Shown in pieces: positions 9,252 through 20,641 of a stretch of DNA of 33,331 bases. A program made the translations under genes and the position numbers. Source of the stretch: Alphaproteobacteria bacterium (GTDB lineage: Bacteria > Pseudomonadota > Alphaproteobacteria > Sphingomonadales > Emcibacteraceae); assembly GCA_013152755.1 (NCBI GenBank), contig JAADFR010000025.1, forward strand, positions 1 through 33,331, read 5' to 3'. Each line of letters starts with the position of its first letter. Position 1 is the first letter of the stretch. Under the pieces are notes generated by a model. The model was not told the origin of the DNA and searched no databases. It worked only from the letters and a program-made list of their open reading frames with translations.

Positions 9252-10202
9252 ATGTCAGAAATAATTATTAAATGGGATGATGTTTCACAGCGACAATGGG
9301 ACAAGTTTTTAAGAAAGGCTGCCCATTGTTCTTTCCAACAGGCCTGGGCATATGGTGCAGTCATAGGACAGGGCAGGCAAGAGGTCGCACGCTTCATTGC
9401 CTATGACGGGGGCGAAGCTGTTGCAATGGGACAGGTTGTCACCCGGCGTTATGTATATTTCCTCAAATTCAACCTGCTTCTAAAGGGGCCGGTGTGGCTC
9501 AAGGAAGTTGATGAAGAGCAGAAAAAACAAATCTTGACAGAAGTAAGCAACAGATACCCCCTGAAAAATTTTAATTTATTCGCCTTCAGTCCTGATGAGC
9601 CCGTGCCTAAGGGGTCTGAAAAAAGTGTGTATGAAAATATGGGTTATAGGCAAATCGTTACCGGAAATTCGACGATTCTTATTAATCTTGAATTATCCGA
9701 AGATGAACTTTGGCAAAATCTATACAGCAAAAACCGCACCCATATCCGAAAAGCCGAAAAAAATGATTTTGACGTAATTTATGGTGATCATAATCATCAC
9801 TATATCGACTGGTTGCTTGAACAGGAAAGTAAACAACAACAACAAAATAAATACCAGGGGATTCCGGTAGGTCTGGTCAAGGGCTATGGTCAATATAGTT
9901 CCGGCAATCAGGGTGTTTATTCGGCTTTTGCAGTGGAAAAGGGCGCGGAAACGCCCATGGCGGGTGTCCTGTTTCTCTCTCACGGTCGCTGTGCAACTTA
10001 TCACATTGGCTGGAATGGCCCACGCGGCAGGAAAAGCCGGGCGCTTAACCTTCTGCTCTGGAAAATGATTCTCAAACTAAAGCATGACGGAATCAGAATG
10101 GTTGATCTGGGGGGACTTAATACGGAGGAGGGGGCCGATATTGCCCGTTATAAACTCAGTTTCAGCAATGAGGTCACCCGTCTGGGCGGCACATATATGT
10201 GA
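9252..10202 (+). CDS. FemAB/FemX-like GNAT-fold aminoacyltransferase
   Basis: CSFQQAWAYGAVIGQG...LWQNLYSKNRTHIRKAEKNDFDV...YHIGWNGPRGRKSRALNLLLWKMILKLKHDGIRMVDLGGLN resembles FemAB-type transferases. Confidence 0.8.
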   Translation: MSEIIIKWDDVSQRQWDKFLRKAAHCSFQQAWAYGAVIGQGRQEVARFIAYDGGEAVAMGQVVTRRYVYFLKFNLLLKGPVWLKEVDEEQKKQILTEVSNRYPLKNFNLFAFSPDEPVPKGSEKSVYENMGYRQIVTGNSTILINLELSEDELWQNLYSKNRTHIRKAEKNDFDVIYGDHNHHYIDWLLEQESKQQQQNKYQGIPVGLVKGYGQYSSGNQGVYSAFAVEKGAETPMAGVLFLSHGRCATYHIGWNGPRGRKSRALNLLLWKMILKLKHDGIRMVDLGGLNTEEGADIARYKLSFSNEVTRLGGTYM

Positions 10203-10345
10203 CATATGGAAAAGATACAAAAAATCGATTCAAATTTTAGCTAAATAATACTTCCTTAACATCCTGCCTCTATAACTATCTCAAACAAATGGAATTTCTG
10301 CGATCAGGTTGCGGATATAAAGGGTTGAATGAGGCTTGAATTAAT

Positions 10346-12267
<1,922 letters not shown>

Positions 12268-12347
12268 TTAAGACCTTGTTAGGAGTTGTTATACTATAAT
12301 TCTCCCGTTGGAAAACAGACAATTACAATTTTACAGGGATTATACAT

Positions 12348-12866
12348 ATGTCATTGGCAGGTCATAGCAGCAGTCTTATCGGTGGGCATGAAACACCGGA
12401 AGCCAGATCAAAATTAAATTTTCTGGAATGCCTGCGTCTGATTGAACGTCTTCACCGTAGAATGCTGGACATTGTAAAAAATCGTCTGGATAGTGTGGGC
12501 ATGAGCAATGTGAATAGTGTTCAGGCCCTGTTGCTCTATAATATCGGCGACCATGAAATGACCGCCGGTGATCTGCGCAACCGGGGATATTACCTTGGCT
12601 CCAACGTATCCTACAACCTGAAAAAGCTGGTCGAGTCCGGTTATATCAATCAGGAACGTGCCGAGCATGACAAACGCGCCCTGCGTATCTGGCTCAGCGA
12701 TCAGGGCAAGGAAGTCTGTGATCTTGTGGGCAATCTGTTTGACGAGAATTTGACCGTTGTAAAAGACAAAAGAGTTTTCGAAGACGAAGACGTCGCCGAA
12801 CTGCGCAATTCACTGCGTAAACTGGAGAGTTTCTGGACTGACCAACTGCGGTTTCAGTCTTTCTAG
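12348..12866 (+). CDS. ldtR: MarR/winged-helix transcriptional regulator, LdtR-like
   Basis: LNFLECLRLIERLHRRMLDIVKNRLD...LLLYNIGDHEMTAGDLRNRGYYLGSNVSYNLKKLVESGYINQERAEHDKRALRIWLSDQG wHTH and alphaproteobacterial context. Confidence 0.8.
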   Translation: MSLAGHSSSLIGGHETPEARSKLNFLECLRLIERLHRRMLDIVKNRLDSVGMSNVNSVQALLLYNIGDHEMTAGDLRNRGYYLGSNVSYNLKKLVESGYINQERAEHDKRALRIWLSDQGKEVCDLVGNLFDENLTVVKDKRVFEDEDVAELRNSLRKLESFWTDQLRFQSF

Positions 12867-12923
12867 GCTCCTTTGACCCGCGTCAATTAAATTCACTTAT
12901 CTGTGAGTATATTGCATCCTGAT

Positions 12924-12952
12924 TTGACACTATATCCGGTGCTGGATATTGT
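12924..12952 (+). promoter_or_regulatory. Candidate sigma70-type promoter upstream of hemA (TTGACA-N17-TATTGT)
   Basis: Perfect -35 TTGACA at 12924-12929, 17-nt spacer, TATTGT at 12947-12952; predicts a 5' leader of about 140 nt. Confidence 0.45.
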
Positions 12953-13102
12953 GGCATAGTTGTTTGGATATTTAACGCTGTGCTTTGCCATATTTATGTG
13001 ATAAAGCCCGTATAATATGCAAAACAACAGAGTTGCTTTAGTTTTCTTCTCATGAAATTTATGATTTATGGGAAGAGTGTATTCAAAGAATAAGGTCATG
13101 CA

Positions 13103-14323
13103 ATGGACTATAATCGTGTGTTTTCTGACGCTCTGAAAGCGGTTAAGGAAGAAGGACGTTACCGGGTATTCACAGATATTGTACGTCAGCGGGGAAATTT
13201 CCCCAAAGCTGTCTGGCATAGTCCGGACGGCGTGAAGGATATTACGGTCTGGTGCAGCAACGACTATCTTGGCATGGGACAGCATCCCAAAGTCATCGAA
13301 GCCATGGAAGAAAGCCTGAAAAATTCAGGGGCCGGGGCCGGGGGCACGCGAAATATCAGCGGCACCAATCATATGCATGTGTTGCTTGAGCAGGAACTGG
13401 CGGATCTTCACGGCAAAGAATCGGCGCTGCTATTTACCTCTGGTTACATTTCCAATGATGCCAGTATTAGCACCATGGCAAAATTGCTGCCCGGCTGCAT
13501 CATTTTCTCTGATGAGCTTAATCATGCCTCCATGATTGAGGGGGTGCGTCACAGCGGATGCCAGAAACATATCTTTCGCCATAATGATGTAGATCATCTG
13601 GAAAGCCTGTTACAGGCCACCGATCCGAAACTGCCCAAATTGATTATTTTTGAGTCTGTTTATTCTATGGACGGTGATTTCGCGCCCATAAAAGAGTTTT
13701 GTGATCTGGCTGATAAATATAATGCCCTGACTTACCTTGACGAGGTTCATGCGGTCGGCATGTACGGCGCACGCGGCGGCGGCGTTGCGGAACGGGATGG
13801 CCTGATGGATCGCTTGACCGTCATAGAAGGTACTCTTGGCAAGGCATACGGCCTTATGGGCGGTTACATTACCTCTACCCGAGATATTGTCGATGCCATT
13901 CGCAGCTTTGCCTCTGGCTTTATCTTCACCACGTCTCTGTCGCCGGTGATTACGGCGGGGGCCTTGGCCAGTGTACGCCACTTGAAAGAAAGTCAGAGCG
14001 AGCGGGATAGTCATCAGGAACGGGCGCAGCTGTTAAAAGATAAAATGCGGGCCGCCGATTTGCCGGTTATGCCCTCCATCAGCCATATCGTACCGCTGTT
14101 TGTAGGCGATGCGGTGACCTGTAAGCAGATTTCGGATATTCTGCTGGATGAATTTAATGTTTATGTTCAGCCGATCAATTTCCCGACAGTTCCCCGGGGA
14201 TTGGAACGGCTACGCTTTACCCCAAGTCCACTTCATACGGATGAGATGATTGATCATCTGGTTGCGGCCTTGACAACAGTATGGGCACGGCTTGACGTAC
14301 GCAAATTCACCAAGGCCGCATAA
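13103..14323 (+). CDS. hemA: 5-aminolevulinate synthase (C4/Shemin pathway)
   Basis: [90 protein letters not shown]. Confidence 0.98.
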   Translation: MDYNRVFSDALKAVKEEGRYRVFTDIVRQRGNFPKAVWHSPDGVKDITVWCSNDYLGMGQHPKVIEAMEESLKNSGAGAGGTRNISGTNHMHVLLEQELADLHGKESALLFTSGYISNDASISTMAKLLPGCIIFSDELNHASMIEGVRHSGCQKHIFRHNDVDHLESLLQATDPKLPKLIIFESVYSMDGDFAPIKEFCDLADKYNALTYLDEVHAVGMYGARGGGVAERDGLMDRLTVIEGTLGKAYGLMGGYITSTRDIVDAIRSFASGFIFTTSLSPVITAGALASVRHLKESQSERDSHQERAQLLKDKMRAADLPVMPSISHIVPLFVGDAVTCKQISDILLDEFNVYVQPINFPTVPRGLERLRFTPSPLHTDEMIDHLVAALTTVWARLDVRKFTKAA

Positions 14324-14339
14324 CCAAGGATTGAACTGA

Positions 14340-14528
14340 ATGAATACAGGTGAGGGTGAGTATCTCGTTGAATTCATACAGGTCGGATCTTACATGAAGG
14401 TATCCGCCATTGATCCTGTTTCAGGCCGTGAAGTCTCCATCGTCGGTCCCGCCTCTGCCAGCCGTAATCAGTTGACCCGTGTTGCAGTCAATAAGCTGAA
14501 ATATGTTCTGGCCAAGGAAAAAAGCTGA
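14340..14528 (+). CDS. Small conserved-looking protein of unknown function (62 aa, possibly DUF6898)
   Basis: Starts 16 nt after hemA in the same orientation; compact ORF MNTGEGEYLVEFIQVGSYMKVSAIDPVSGREVSIVGPASASRNQLTRVAVNKLKYVLAKEKS. Confidence 0.75.
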   Translation: MNTGEGEYLVEFIQVGSYMKVSAIDPVSGREVSIVGPASASRNQLTRVAVNKLKYVLAKEKS

Positions 14529-14653
14529 CCCTACCCATATTTGCCTAAAAATCTTCATTTTTCCCATACATATGGTAGGAAAAGCGGAAACCTTGTGATA
14601 TTAGAGTGTCTCTGATCTTGTTTTAAACGGAAGCCATGAGAAGGGTATCCATA

Positions 14654-15088
14654 ATGTCCAGGGAAATCATTGCCTTAGCCAGCGATCACGGCGGATATGA
14701 TCTTAAAATTCTTTTGAAATCCTATCTGGTGGAGTTGGGGTTTGAGCCTTTGGACCTTGGCTGTGACAGTTCTGATTCGGTTGATTATCCTGATTTTGCA
14801 GATGTCATGGCGGACGCCCTGAAAAATGGCGATGCCGCGCGTGGTATTCTGGTCTGTGGTTCCGGTATCGGGATCAGCATCGCCGCCAATCGTTATCCCC
14901 ATATCAGGGCCGCTCTTGTTCACGACAGATTAACCGCAGAATTAAGCCGCAAACATAATGATGCCAATGTCATTGTTATGGGCGGGCGTGTCATTGGGCC
15001 GGATGTGGCAAAGGATTGCCTGCGGGCATTTTTAAATACAGAATTTGAAGGCGGGAGACATCAACGCCGTATCGACAAGATGTCCTGA
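14654..15088 (+). CDS. rpiB: Ribose-5-phosphate isomerase B
   Basis: IALASDHGGYDLK...LDLGCDSSDSVDYPDFA...GILVCGSGIGISIAANRYPHIRAAL; start refined to ATG 14654. Confidence 0.95.
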   Translation: MSREIIALASDHGGYDLKILLKSYLVELGFEPLDLGCDSSDSVDYPDFADVMADALKNGDAARGILVCGSGIGISIAANRYPHIRAALVHDRLTAELSRKHNDANVIVMGGRVIGPDVAKDCLRAFLNTEFEGGRHQRRIDKMS

Positions 15089-15128
15089 TTTTTTTAATAG
15101 CTATTTAGATTTTTAGGAATTTTTACTT

Positions 15129-16394
15129 ATGACTGATTTTTTCAATGCTTCTTTGGCCGACAGTGACCCTGAGGTAATGAACAGTATCACGCTGGAGCAG
15201 GGCCGCCAGCAGGACCATATTGAACTGATCGCCTCTGAAAATATTGTGAGCCGCGCTGTGCTTGAGGCACAAGGGTCCATAATGACCAACAAATATGCCG
15301 AGGGCTATCCGGGGCGGCGCTATTATGGCGGCTGTGAATTTGTCGATATTGCCGAGGAACTGGCTATAGAGCGGGCAAAAAAGCTGTTTAATGCGGCCTA
15401 TGTCAATGTACAGCCCCATTCCGGTGCGCAAGCCAACGGGGCGGTTAATCTGGCCCTGTTGCAACCGGGGGATACGTTGCTTGGTATGTCCTTGGCGGCG
15501 GGTGGTCATTTGACCCACGGCGCACCGCCAGCCCAATCCGGAAAATGGTTTAATGCGGTTCAATATGGCGTCAGCCGCGAGGATGCCATGGTTGATTTTA
15601 ACGAAGTGGAGCGGCTTGCCAGAGAGCATAAGCCCAAAATCATTATTGCTGGTGGCTCGGCCTATCCACGCTTCATTGATTTTAAACGTTTCCGGGAAAT
15701 TGCCGATGAAGTTGGGGCTTATTTCTGGGTGGATATGGCGCATTTTGCAGGGTTAGTGGCGGGCGGCGCCCATCCCAATCCGCTGGAGCATGCCCATGTG
15801 GTAACGACGACTACCCATAAGACATTGCGCGGTCCACGCGGCGGCATGATCCTAACCAACGATCTGGCGCTGGGCAAAAAGTTCAATTCTGCGGTTTTCC
15901 CCGGCCTTCAAGGCGGCCCGTTAATGCATGTAATCGCTGCTAAGGCGGTGGCTTTTGGTGAAGCCCTGCGGCCTGACTTTAAAGACTATGCTCACCGGGT
16001 GGTGGAAAATGCCCGGGCATTGGCAAAACGTCTGGTAGACGGTGGCTGTGACATTGTGTCGGGCGGCACGGATACCCATTTGATGCTGGTTGACTTACGT
16101 CCCCTTGGGTTGACCGGGCGGGATGCGGATAATTCGCTGGGCCGGGCCAATATTACCTGTAATAAAAACGGCATACCGTTCGACCCGGAAAAGCCTATGG
16201 TCACCTCCGGCATTCGTCTTGGTTCTCCGGCAGGCACCACACGCGGTTTCGGCGTTCAGGAATTTGAGAAAATTGGCGATTTTATCATTGAAATCCTGAC
16301 CGGACTTCAGGCCAACCCGGAGGACAATAGCGTCGCCGAGGCGGCTGTGCGGGAAAAAGTCGTTGCGCTGTGTAAGGATTTCCCCATCTATTAA
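15129..16394 (+). CDS. glyA: Serine hydroxymethyltransferase
   Basis: [57 protein letters not shown] (PLP lysine), [15 protein letters not shown]. Confidence 0.99.
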   Translation: MTDFFNASLADSDPEVMNSITLEQGRQQDHIELIASENIVSRAVLEAQGSIMTNKYAEGYPGRRYYGGCEFVDIAEELAIERAKKLFNAAYVNVQPHSGAQANGAVNLALLQPGDTLLGMSLAAGGHLTHGAPPAQSGKWFNAVQYGVSREDAMVDFNEVERLAREHKPKIIIAGGSAYPRFIDFKRFREIADEVGAYFWVDMAHFAGLVAGGAHPNPLEHAHVVTTTTHKTLRGPRGGMILTNDLALGKKFNSAVFPGLQGGPLMHVIAAKAVAFGEALRPDFKDYAHRVVENARALAKRLVDGGCDIVSGGTDTHLMLVDLRPLGLTGRDADNSLGRANITCNKNGIPFDPEKPMVTSGIRLGSPAGTTRGFGVQEFEKIGDFIIEILTGLQANPEDNSVAEAAVREKVVALCKDFPIY

Positions 16395-16405
16395 AGGATC
16401 AAGAC

Positions 16406-16864
16406 ATGCGTTGCCCATTTTGCGGAAATGATGACACACAGGTCAAAGACAGCCGTCCGACCGAAGACAATTCGGCCATTCGGCGCAGACGGGCCTGTAA
16501 TGGATGCGGCGCGCGTTTTACCACCTTTGAACGGGTGCAGATCCGTGAGCTGACCGTAGCCAAGAAGAGCGGTAAGAAGGTCGCTTTTGAGCGGGAAAAA
16601 CTGGAACGCTCCGTCAATCTGGCCCTGCGCAAGCGCCCGATTGAGGAAAATCAGATTGAACTGCTGATCAATGGCATCGTACGGCAGTTGGAAAGTATTG
16701 GCGACCCAGAGGTGCCGTCCGAAGAAATCGGTAAGCTGATCATGAAGGGACTTGAGGCCTTGGATACGGTTGCTTACGTACGCTATGCCTCGGTTTATAA
16801 AGATTTCCGCGAAGCCAAGGATTTTGAAAAATTTGTCGAGCAGATCGCTGACCCGATAGAATAG
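16406..16864 (+). CDS. nrdR: Transcriptional repressor NrdR (Zn-ribbon/ATP-cone)
   Basis: [45 protein letters not shown]-cone and C-terminal [13 protein letters not shown]. Confidence 0.99.
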   Translation: MRCPFCGNDDTQVKDSRPTEDNSAIRRRRACNGCGARFTTFERVQIRELTVAKKSGKKVAFEREKLERSVNLALRKRPIEENQIELLINGIVRQLESIGDPEVPSEEIGKLIMKGLEALDTVAYVRYASVYKDFREAKDFEKFVEQIADPIE

Positions 16865-16872
16865 AGGAAATC

Positions 16873-17967
16873 GTGACCCAAGACAGCGACTATATGCAGA
16901 TGGCGCTCCGTCTGGCCCGGCGCGGCCATGGGTTAACCTGGCCCAATCCTTCGGTTGGATGCATAATTGTTAGTAAATCAGGCTATATTGTCGGGCGGGG
17001 ATTTACGGGCCGGGGCGGGCGGCCTCACGGTGAAACCGTCGCTTTGAAGCAAGCCGGACAGGCGGCAAAGGGCAGTACCGCTTATATTACGCTGGAACCC
17101 TGCGCCCATCATGGACAAACACCGCCTTGCGCCCAAAGCCTGATTAATGCCGGAATTGACTGCGCCGTGGTTGCCATCACGGATCCCGATAGCCGGGTTG
17201 GCGGTAAAGGTATAGAAATGTTGACACAAGCAGGGATCAAGGTTGATCTTGGCGTTTGTCAGGATAAAGCCCAAAAAGCCAATCAGGGTTTTTTCAACCG
17301 GATCGTAGGGCACCGCCCCCTGATAACGGTTAAAATTGCCAGCTCACAGGACGGCAAGATAGCCGGGCCAAAAGGCGCAAGCCAGTGGGTGACGGGCCCA
17401 CAGTCCCGCGCCCGTGGTCATCTGCTCAGGGCCAGCCATGATGCTATCATGGTGGGTATTGGCACCGTTCTGGCGGACAATCCGTCCCTTGATTGTCGCT
17501 TGCCAGGACTGGAGGATCGTTCGCCCATTCGGATTGTTATGGACAGTAGTTTGTCCCTGCCATTGGATTGCAAGCTGGTTGAAACGGCCCGGAAAATCCC
17601 CACATGGGTTATGACGACCATAAAGGGCGGTGATAAGTTTGAGGGGTTATGTGATCAGGGCGTTAAAGTGATGACCTGCAAGGCGGACAAGCAAGGGCGC
17701 ATCGATATGATTGATATGATGGCCATGCTCGCAAATGAAGGCATCACACGGCTTTTGTCCGAGGGCGGGGCGCAAGTTAATGCTTCCTTGATCCGGGCAA
17801 GTCTGATAGACCGACTATATTGGTTCCGCGCCCCGAAAATCATTGGTCAGGAGGGCCTTGCAGCCTTGGCAGATATGGATATTGAGACGGTTCTGAAAAC
17901 AAAAAACTTCTCTCTGGTTCGTGAGGGACGTATAGGAAATGACATTTGGCAGGAGTATATGATCTGA
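16873..17967 (+). CDS. ribD: Bifunctional riboflavin deaminase/reductase RibD
   Basis: HGETVALKQAG...TAYITLEPCAHHGQTPPCAQSLINAGI deaminase motif and ITVKIASSQDGKIA...GASQWVTG reductase domain; GTG start. Confidence 0.96.
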   Translation: MTQDSDYMQMALRLARRGHGLTWPNPSVGCIIVSKSGYIVGRGFTGRGGRPHGETVALKQAGQAAKGSTAYITLEPCAHHGQTPPCAQSLINAGIDCAVVAITDPDSRVGGKGIEMLTQAGIKVDLGVCQDKAQKANQGFFNRIVGHRPLITVKIASSQDGKIAGPKGASQWVTGPQSRARGHLLRASHDAIMVGIGTVLADNPSLDCRLPGLEDRSPIRIVMDSSLSLPLDCKLVETARKIPTWVMTTIKGGDKFEGLCDQGVKVMTCKADKQGRIDMIDMMAMLANEGITRLLSEGGAQVNASLIRASLIDRLYWFRAPKIIGQEGLAALADMDIETVLKTKNFSLVREGRIGNDIWQEYMI

Positions 17968-17968
17968 C

Positions 17969-18565
17969 ATGTTTACCGGAATAATCACAGACGTTGGTCA
18001 TGTAAAAGACCTGAGCGAGGGCGGTGATACCAGAATCACCCTGAATACGGCCTTTGATACGGATACCATTGATATTGGCGCGTCTATTGCCTGTTCCGGC
18101 GTCTGCCTGACGGTTGTAGACAAGGGCCCGGACTGGTTCGCGGTTGAGGCCTCGGCGGAAACCCTGTCCTGTACCAACCTTGGTGACTGGATCAAAGGTA
18201 CAAGGGTTAATCTGGAACGGGCCATGAAGCTGGGCGATGAGCTGGGCGGTCATATTGTCACCGGCCATGTGGATGGCGTCGGCAAAATCCTATCCATCAC
18301 GCCTGAAGGCGACAGCATAAGGATGACATTTGAATCCCCGCAAACGCTGGCCAAATATATCGCGGAAAAGGGCTCTGTAACCATCAATGGGGTATCCCTG
18401 ACCGTGAATGAGGTCACGGATGGGGATCAGACCAGTTTTGGCATTAATATTATTCCTCATACACAGGAAAAAACGACCTTTTCTGATGCCAAGGTCGGCG
18501 ATAGGGTTAATCTGGAAATTGATATTCTGGCCCGCTATGTGGCCAGAATGAATGAATTTAAATAG
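17969..18565 (+). CDS. ribE: Riboflavin synthase (alpha subunit)
   Basis: MFTGIITDVGHV N-terminus; GASIACSGVCLTVVD; duplicated lumazine-binding fold with GHIVTGHVDGVG and GVSLTVNEV. Confidence 0.97.
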   Translation: MFTGIITDVGHVKDLSEGGDTRITLNTAFDTDTIDIGASIACSGVCLTVVDKGPDWFAVEASAETLSCTNLGDWIKGTRVNLERAMKLGDELGGHIVTGHVDGVGKILSITPEGDSIRMTFESPQTLAKYIAEKGSVTINGVSLTVNEVTDGDQTSFGINIIPHTQEKTTFSDAKVGDRVNLEIDILARYVARMNEFK

Positions 18566-18578
18566 GTAAAGACATTTT

Positions 18579-19712
18579 ATGCCCCAAAATTTTCTATCCC
18601 CCATTGAAGATGTACTGGAAGATGCCAAGAATGGCCGGATGTTCATTCTGGTCGATGATGAAGACCGGGAAAACGAGGGCGACCTGATTATCCCGGCGCA
18701 GATGGCGACCCCGGATGCGGTGAATTTCATGGCAAAATATGGCCGAGGGCTGATTTGCCTGACCGTGGATCAGAAACGCGCGGAGATTCTGGGCCTGCCG
18801 CCCATGAGCCTAAATAACCGCGCCCGCAATAACACCGCCTTTACCATTTCCATAGAGGCCAAAGAGGGCATCACCACAGGCATTTCGGCAGCCGACCGCG
18901 CCCATACCATTGCAGTCGCCATCAATGCCCGCTTGGGGGCCGATGATATTGTATCGCCGGGGCATGTTTTTCCCATCGTGGCCCGGGACGGCGGCGTTTT
19001 GGTGCGGGCAGGCCATACGGAGGCGGCGGTGGATATGGCGCGGCTTGCCGGCCTTAACCCGTCCGGTGTGATCTGCGAAATCATGAATGATGACGGCACC
19101 ATGGCCCGTCTGCCGGACCTTGTGGAATTTGCCAAGAAACATGACCTGAAAGTAGCGACCATTGCCGACCTTATTGCCTATCGCCGTAAGGTGGATAATC
19201 TGGTGGGCTGTATTGAAGAAACCACGGTTGATTCTGAATATGGCGGGGAATTTACCTTAAAGGTCTATGAGGTCAAGGACGATAATGCCCAGCATTTCGC
19301 CCTGATTAAAGGAAATCCGAAAAAGGATCAGCCTACGCTGGTGCGTATGCACCCTTTTAATATGTTTGATGATCTGCTCAGTGCCAAAGGTGACCGCCGT
19401 AGTCAGCTTCATCGGGCCATGGCCGAAATTGGGGCCGAAGGGTGCGGCGTTATCGTATATCTGCGGGAATCATCCAAAACGATCATTACGGATCAGATTG
19501 GCCGCCGGGAGGGCAAGAAAAACCTGTCCTCGGAAACCTTCCTCAGAAATTACGGTATTGGCGCGCAAATATTGGTGGACCTCGGGGTTTCTAACCTTAT
19601 CCTGCTGTCCAATACGGAACAGCATGTGGTGGGAATTGAAGGCTATGGCCTGAATATTGTGGAACAGCGCAAATTTGATCCGTCCTTTGACGTTGGCCTG
19701 ATAAAGAAATAA
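18579..19712 (+). CDS. ribB: 3,4-dihydroxy-2-butanone-4-phosphate synthase fused to a degenerate GTP cyclohydrolase II-like domain (RibBX type, usually annotated ribBA)
   Basis: DHBPS motifs VDDEDRENEGDLI and VARDGGVLVRAGHTEAAVDMARLAGLNPSGVICEI intact. The GCH II half lacks the three Zn cysteines and the QEGRxIGL motif. Confidence 0.92.
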   Translation: MPQNFLSPIEDVLEDAKNGRMFILVDDEDRENEGDLIIPAQMATPDAVNFMAKYGRGLICLTVDQKRAEILGLPPMSLNNRARNNTAFTISIEAKEGITTGISAADRAHTIAVAINARLGADDIVSPGHVFPIVARDGGVLVRAGHTEAAVDMARLAGLNPSGVICEIMNDDGTMARLPDLVEFAKKHDLKVATIADLIAYRRKVDNLVGCIEETTVDSEYGGEFTLKVYEVKDDNAQHFALIKGNPKKDQPTLVRMHPFNMFDDLLSAKGDRRSQLHRAMAEIGAEGCGVIVYLRESSKTIITDQIGRREGKKNLSSETFLRNYGIGAQILVDLGVSNLILLSNTEQHVVGIEGYGLNIVEQRKFDPSFDVGLIKK

Positions 19713-19722
19713 GAGACATAAC

Positions 19723-20163
19723 ATGCATCTGTTGATCGTAGATTCGCCCTATTATGAAGACATCACCAATGAGTTAATCAAAGGGGCCGTGGCCGAGCTT
19801 GACAAGGCCGGGGCCACCTATGAACGGGTGAGTGTGCCGGGGGCTTTTGAAATTCCGGCGGCAATTCGCTTTGCCGAAGATTCAAAAGACAAGAATTATG
19901 ACGGCTATATCGCCCTTGGCTGTGTCATTCGCGGCGAAACATCACATTATGACTATGTTTGCGGGGAAAGTGCGCGCGGACTACAGGATTTGGCAATCAA
20001 TGATAGACTTGCCATTGGCTACGGTGTATTGACCGTGGAGAACCGCGATCAGGCATGGGCGAGGGCGTCACTGGACAAAGGCAACAAGGGTGGCTTTGTC
20101 GCCGGGGCCGCACTCAGCATGATTGCTCTGAAACAACAATTTGGACTGACCAAGCATGAGTAA
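19723..20163 (+). CDS. ribH: 6,7-dimethyl-8-ribityllumazine synthase
   Basis: VPGAFEIPAAIRFA, DGYIALGCVIRGETSHYDYVCGESARGLQDLA, GVLTVENRDQAWARA. Confidence 0.98.
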   Translation: MHLLIVDSPYYEDITNELIKGAVAELDKAGATYERVSVPGAFEIPAAIRFAEDSKDKNYDGYIALGCVIRGETSHYDYVCGESARGLQDLAINDRLAIGYGVLTVENRDQAWARASLDKGNKGGFVAGAALSMIALKQQFGLTKHE

Positions 20164-20620
20164 GAAGGCCGTATCATCAAAACAGGGGGGGGCGCGCAGT
20201 GCCGCCCGGCTGGGGGCTGTGCAGGCGCTCTATCAGATTGAAATGAATGATGAACCGGCGCGAAATACGGTTGCTGAATTTATTGATCACAGGCTTGGTG
20301 AAGTGATTGAAGGCGATCATTATGCCGAAGCGGACACTGCCTTTTTCACCGATCTTGTTCAGGGCGTTGAACAGCGGGCGGCGGAAATAGATGACCATAT
20401 CGCGGGCTCCCTGTCCAAGGATTGGACGTTGGAACGCATAGAGCCAGTGGCGCGGGGAATATTGCGCGCGGGCACCTATGAATTGATTGCCCGGCCTGAC
20501 GTGCCGACCACGGTTATCATTAATGAATATGTGGATGTGGCCAAGGCATTTTTCGACGACAGCAAACCCGGTTTTGTTAATGGCGTTCTGGACAGGCTGG
20601 CAAAAATTATCCGCAAATAA
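20156..20620 (+). CDS. nusB: Transcription antitermination factor NusB
   Basis: RSAARLGAVQALYQIEM...WTLERIEPVARGILRAGTYELIARPDVPTTVIINEYVDVAKAFFDDSKPGFVNGVLDRLAK; overlaps ribH by 8 nt. Confidence 0.97.
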   Translation: MSKKAVSSKQGGARSAARLGAVQALYQIEMNDEPARNTVAEFIDHRLGEVIEGDHYAEADTAFFTDLVQGVEQRAAEIDDHIAGSLSKDWTLERIEPVARGILRAGTYELIARPDVPTTVIINEYVDVAKAFFDDSKPGFVNGVLDRLAKIIRK

Positions 20621-20641
20621 TATCAGGCAAGGGAGCATAAA

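Noticed and set aside
12893-13285. 130-aa minus-strand ORF spanning the hemA leader
   Set aside because: Overlaps the hemA 5' coding region on the opposite strand and has an implausible composition; the region is better explained as leader/promoter.
15123-15743. 206-aa minus-strand ORF antisense to glyA
   Set aside because: glyA is unambiguous on the plus strand; the antisense ORF shows no domain-like features.
16864-18579. Possible FMN riboswitch controlling the rib genes
   Set aside because: Gaps between nrdR, ribD, ribE and the ribB-like gene are only about 1-14 nt; there is no room for an RFN element in this cluster.
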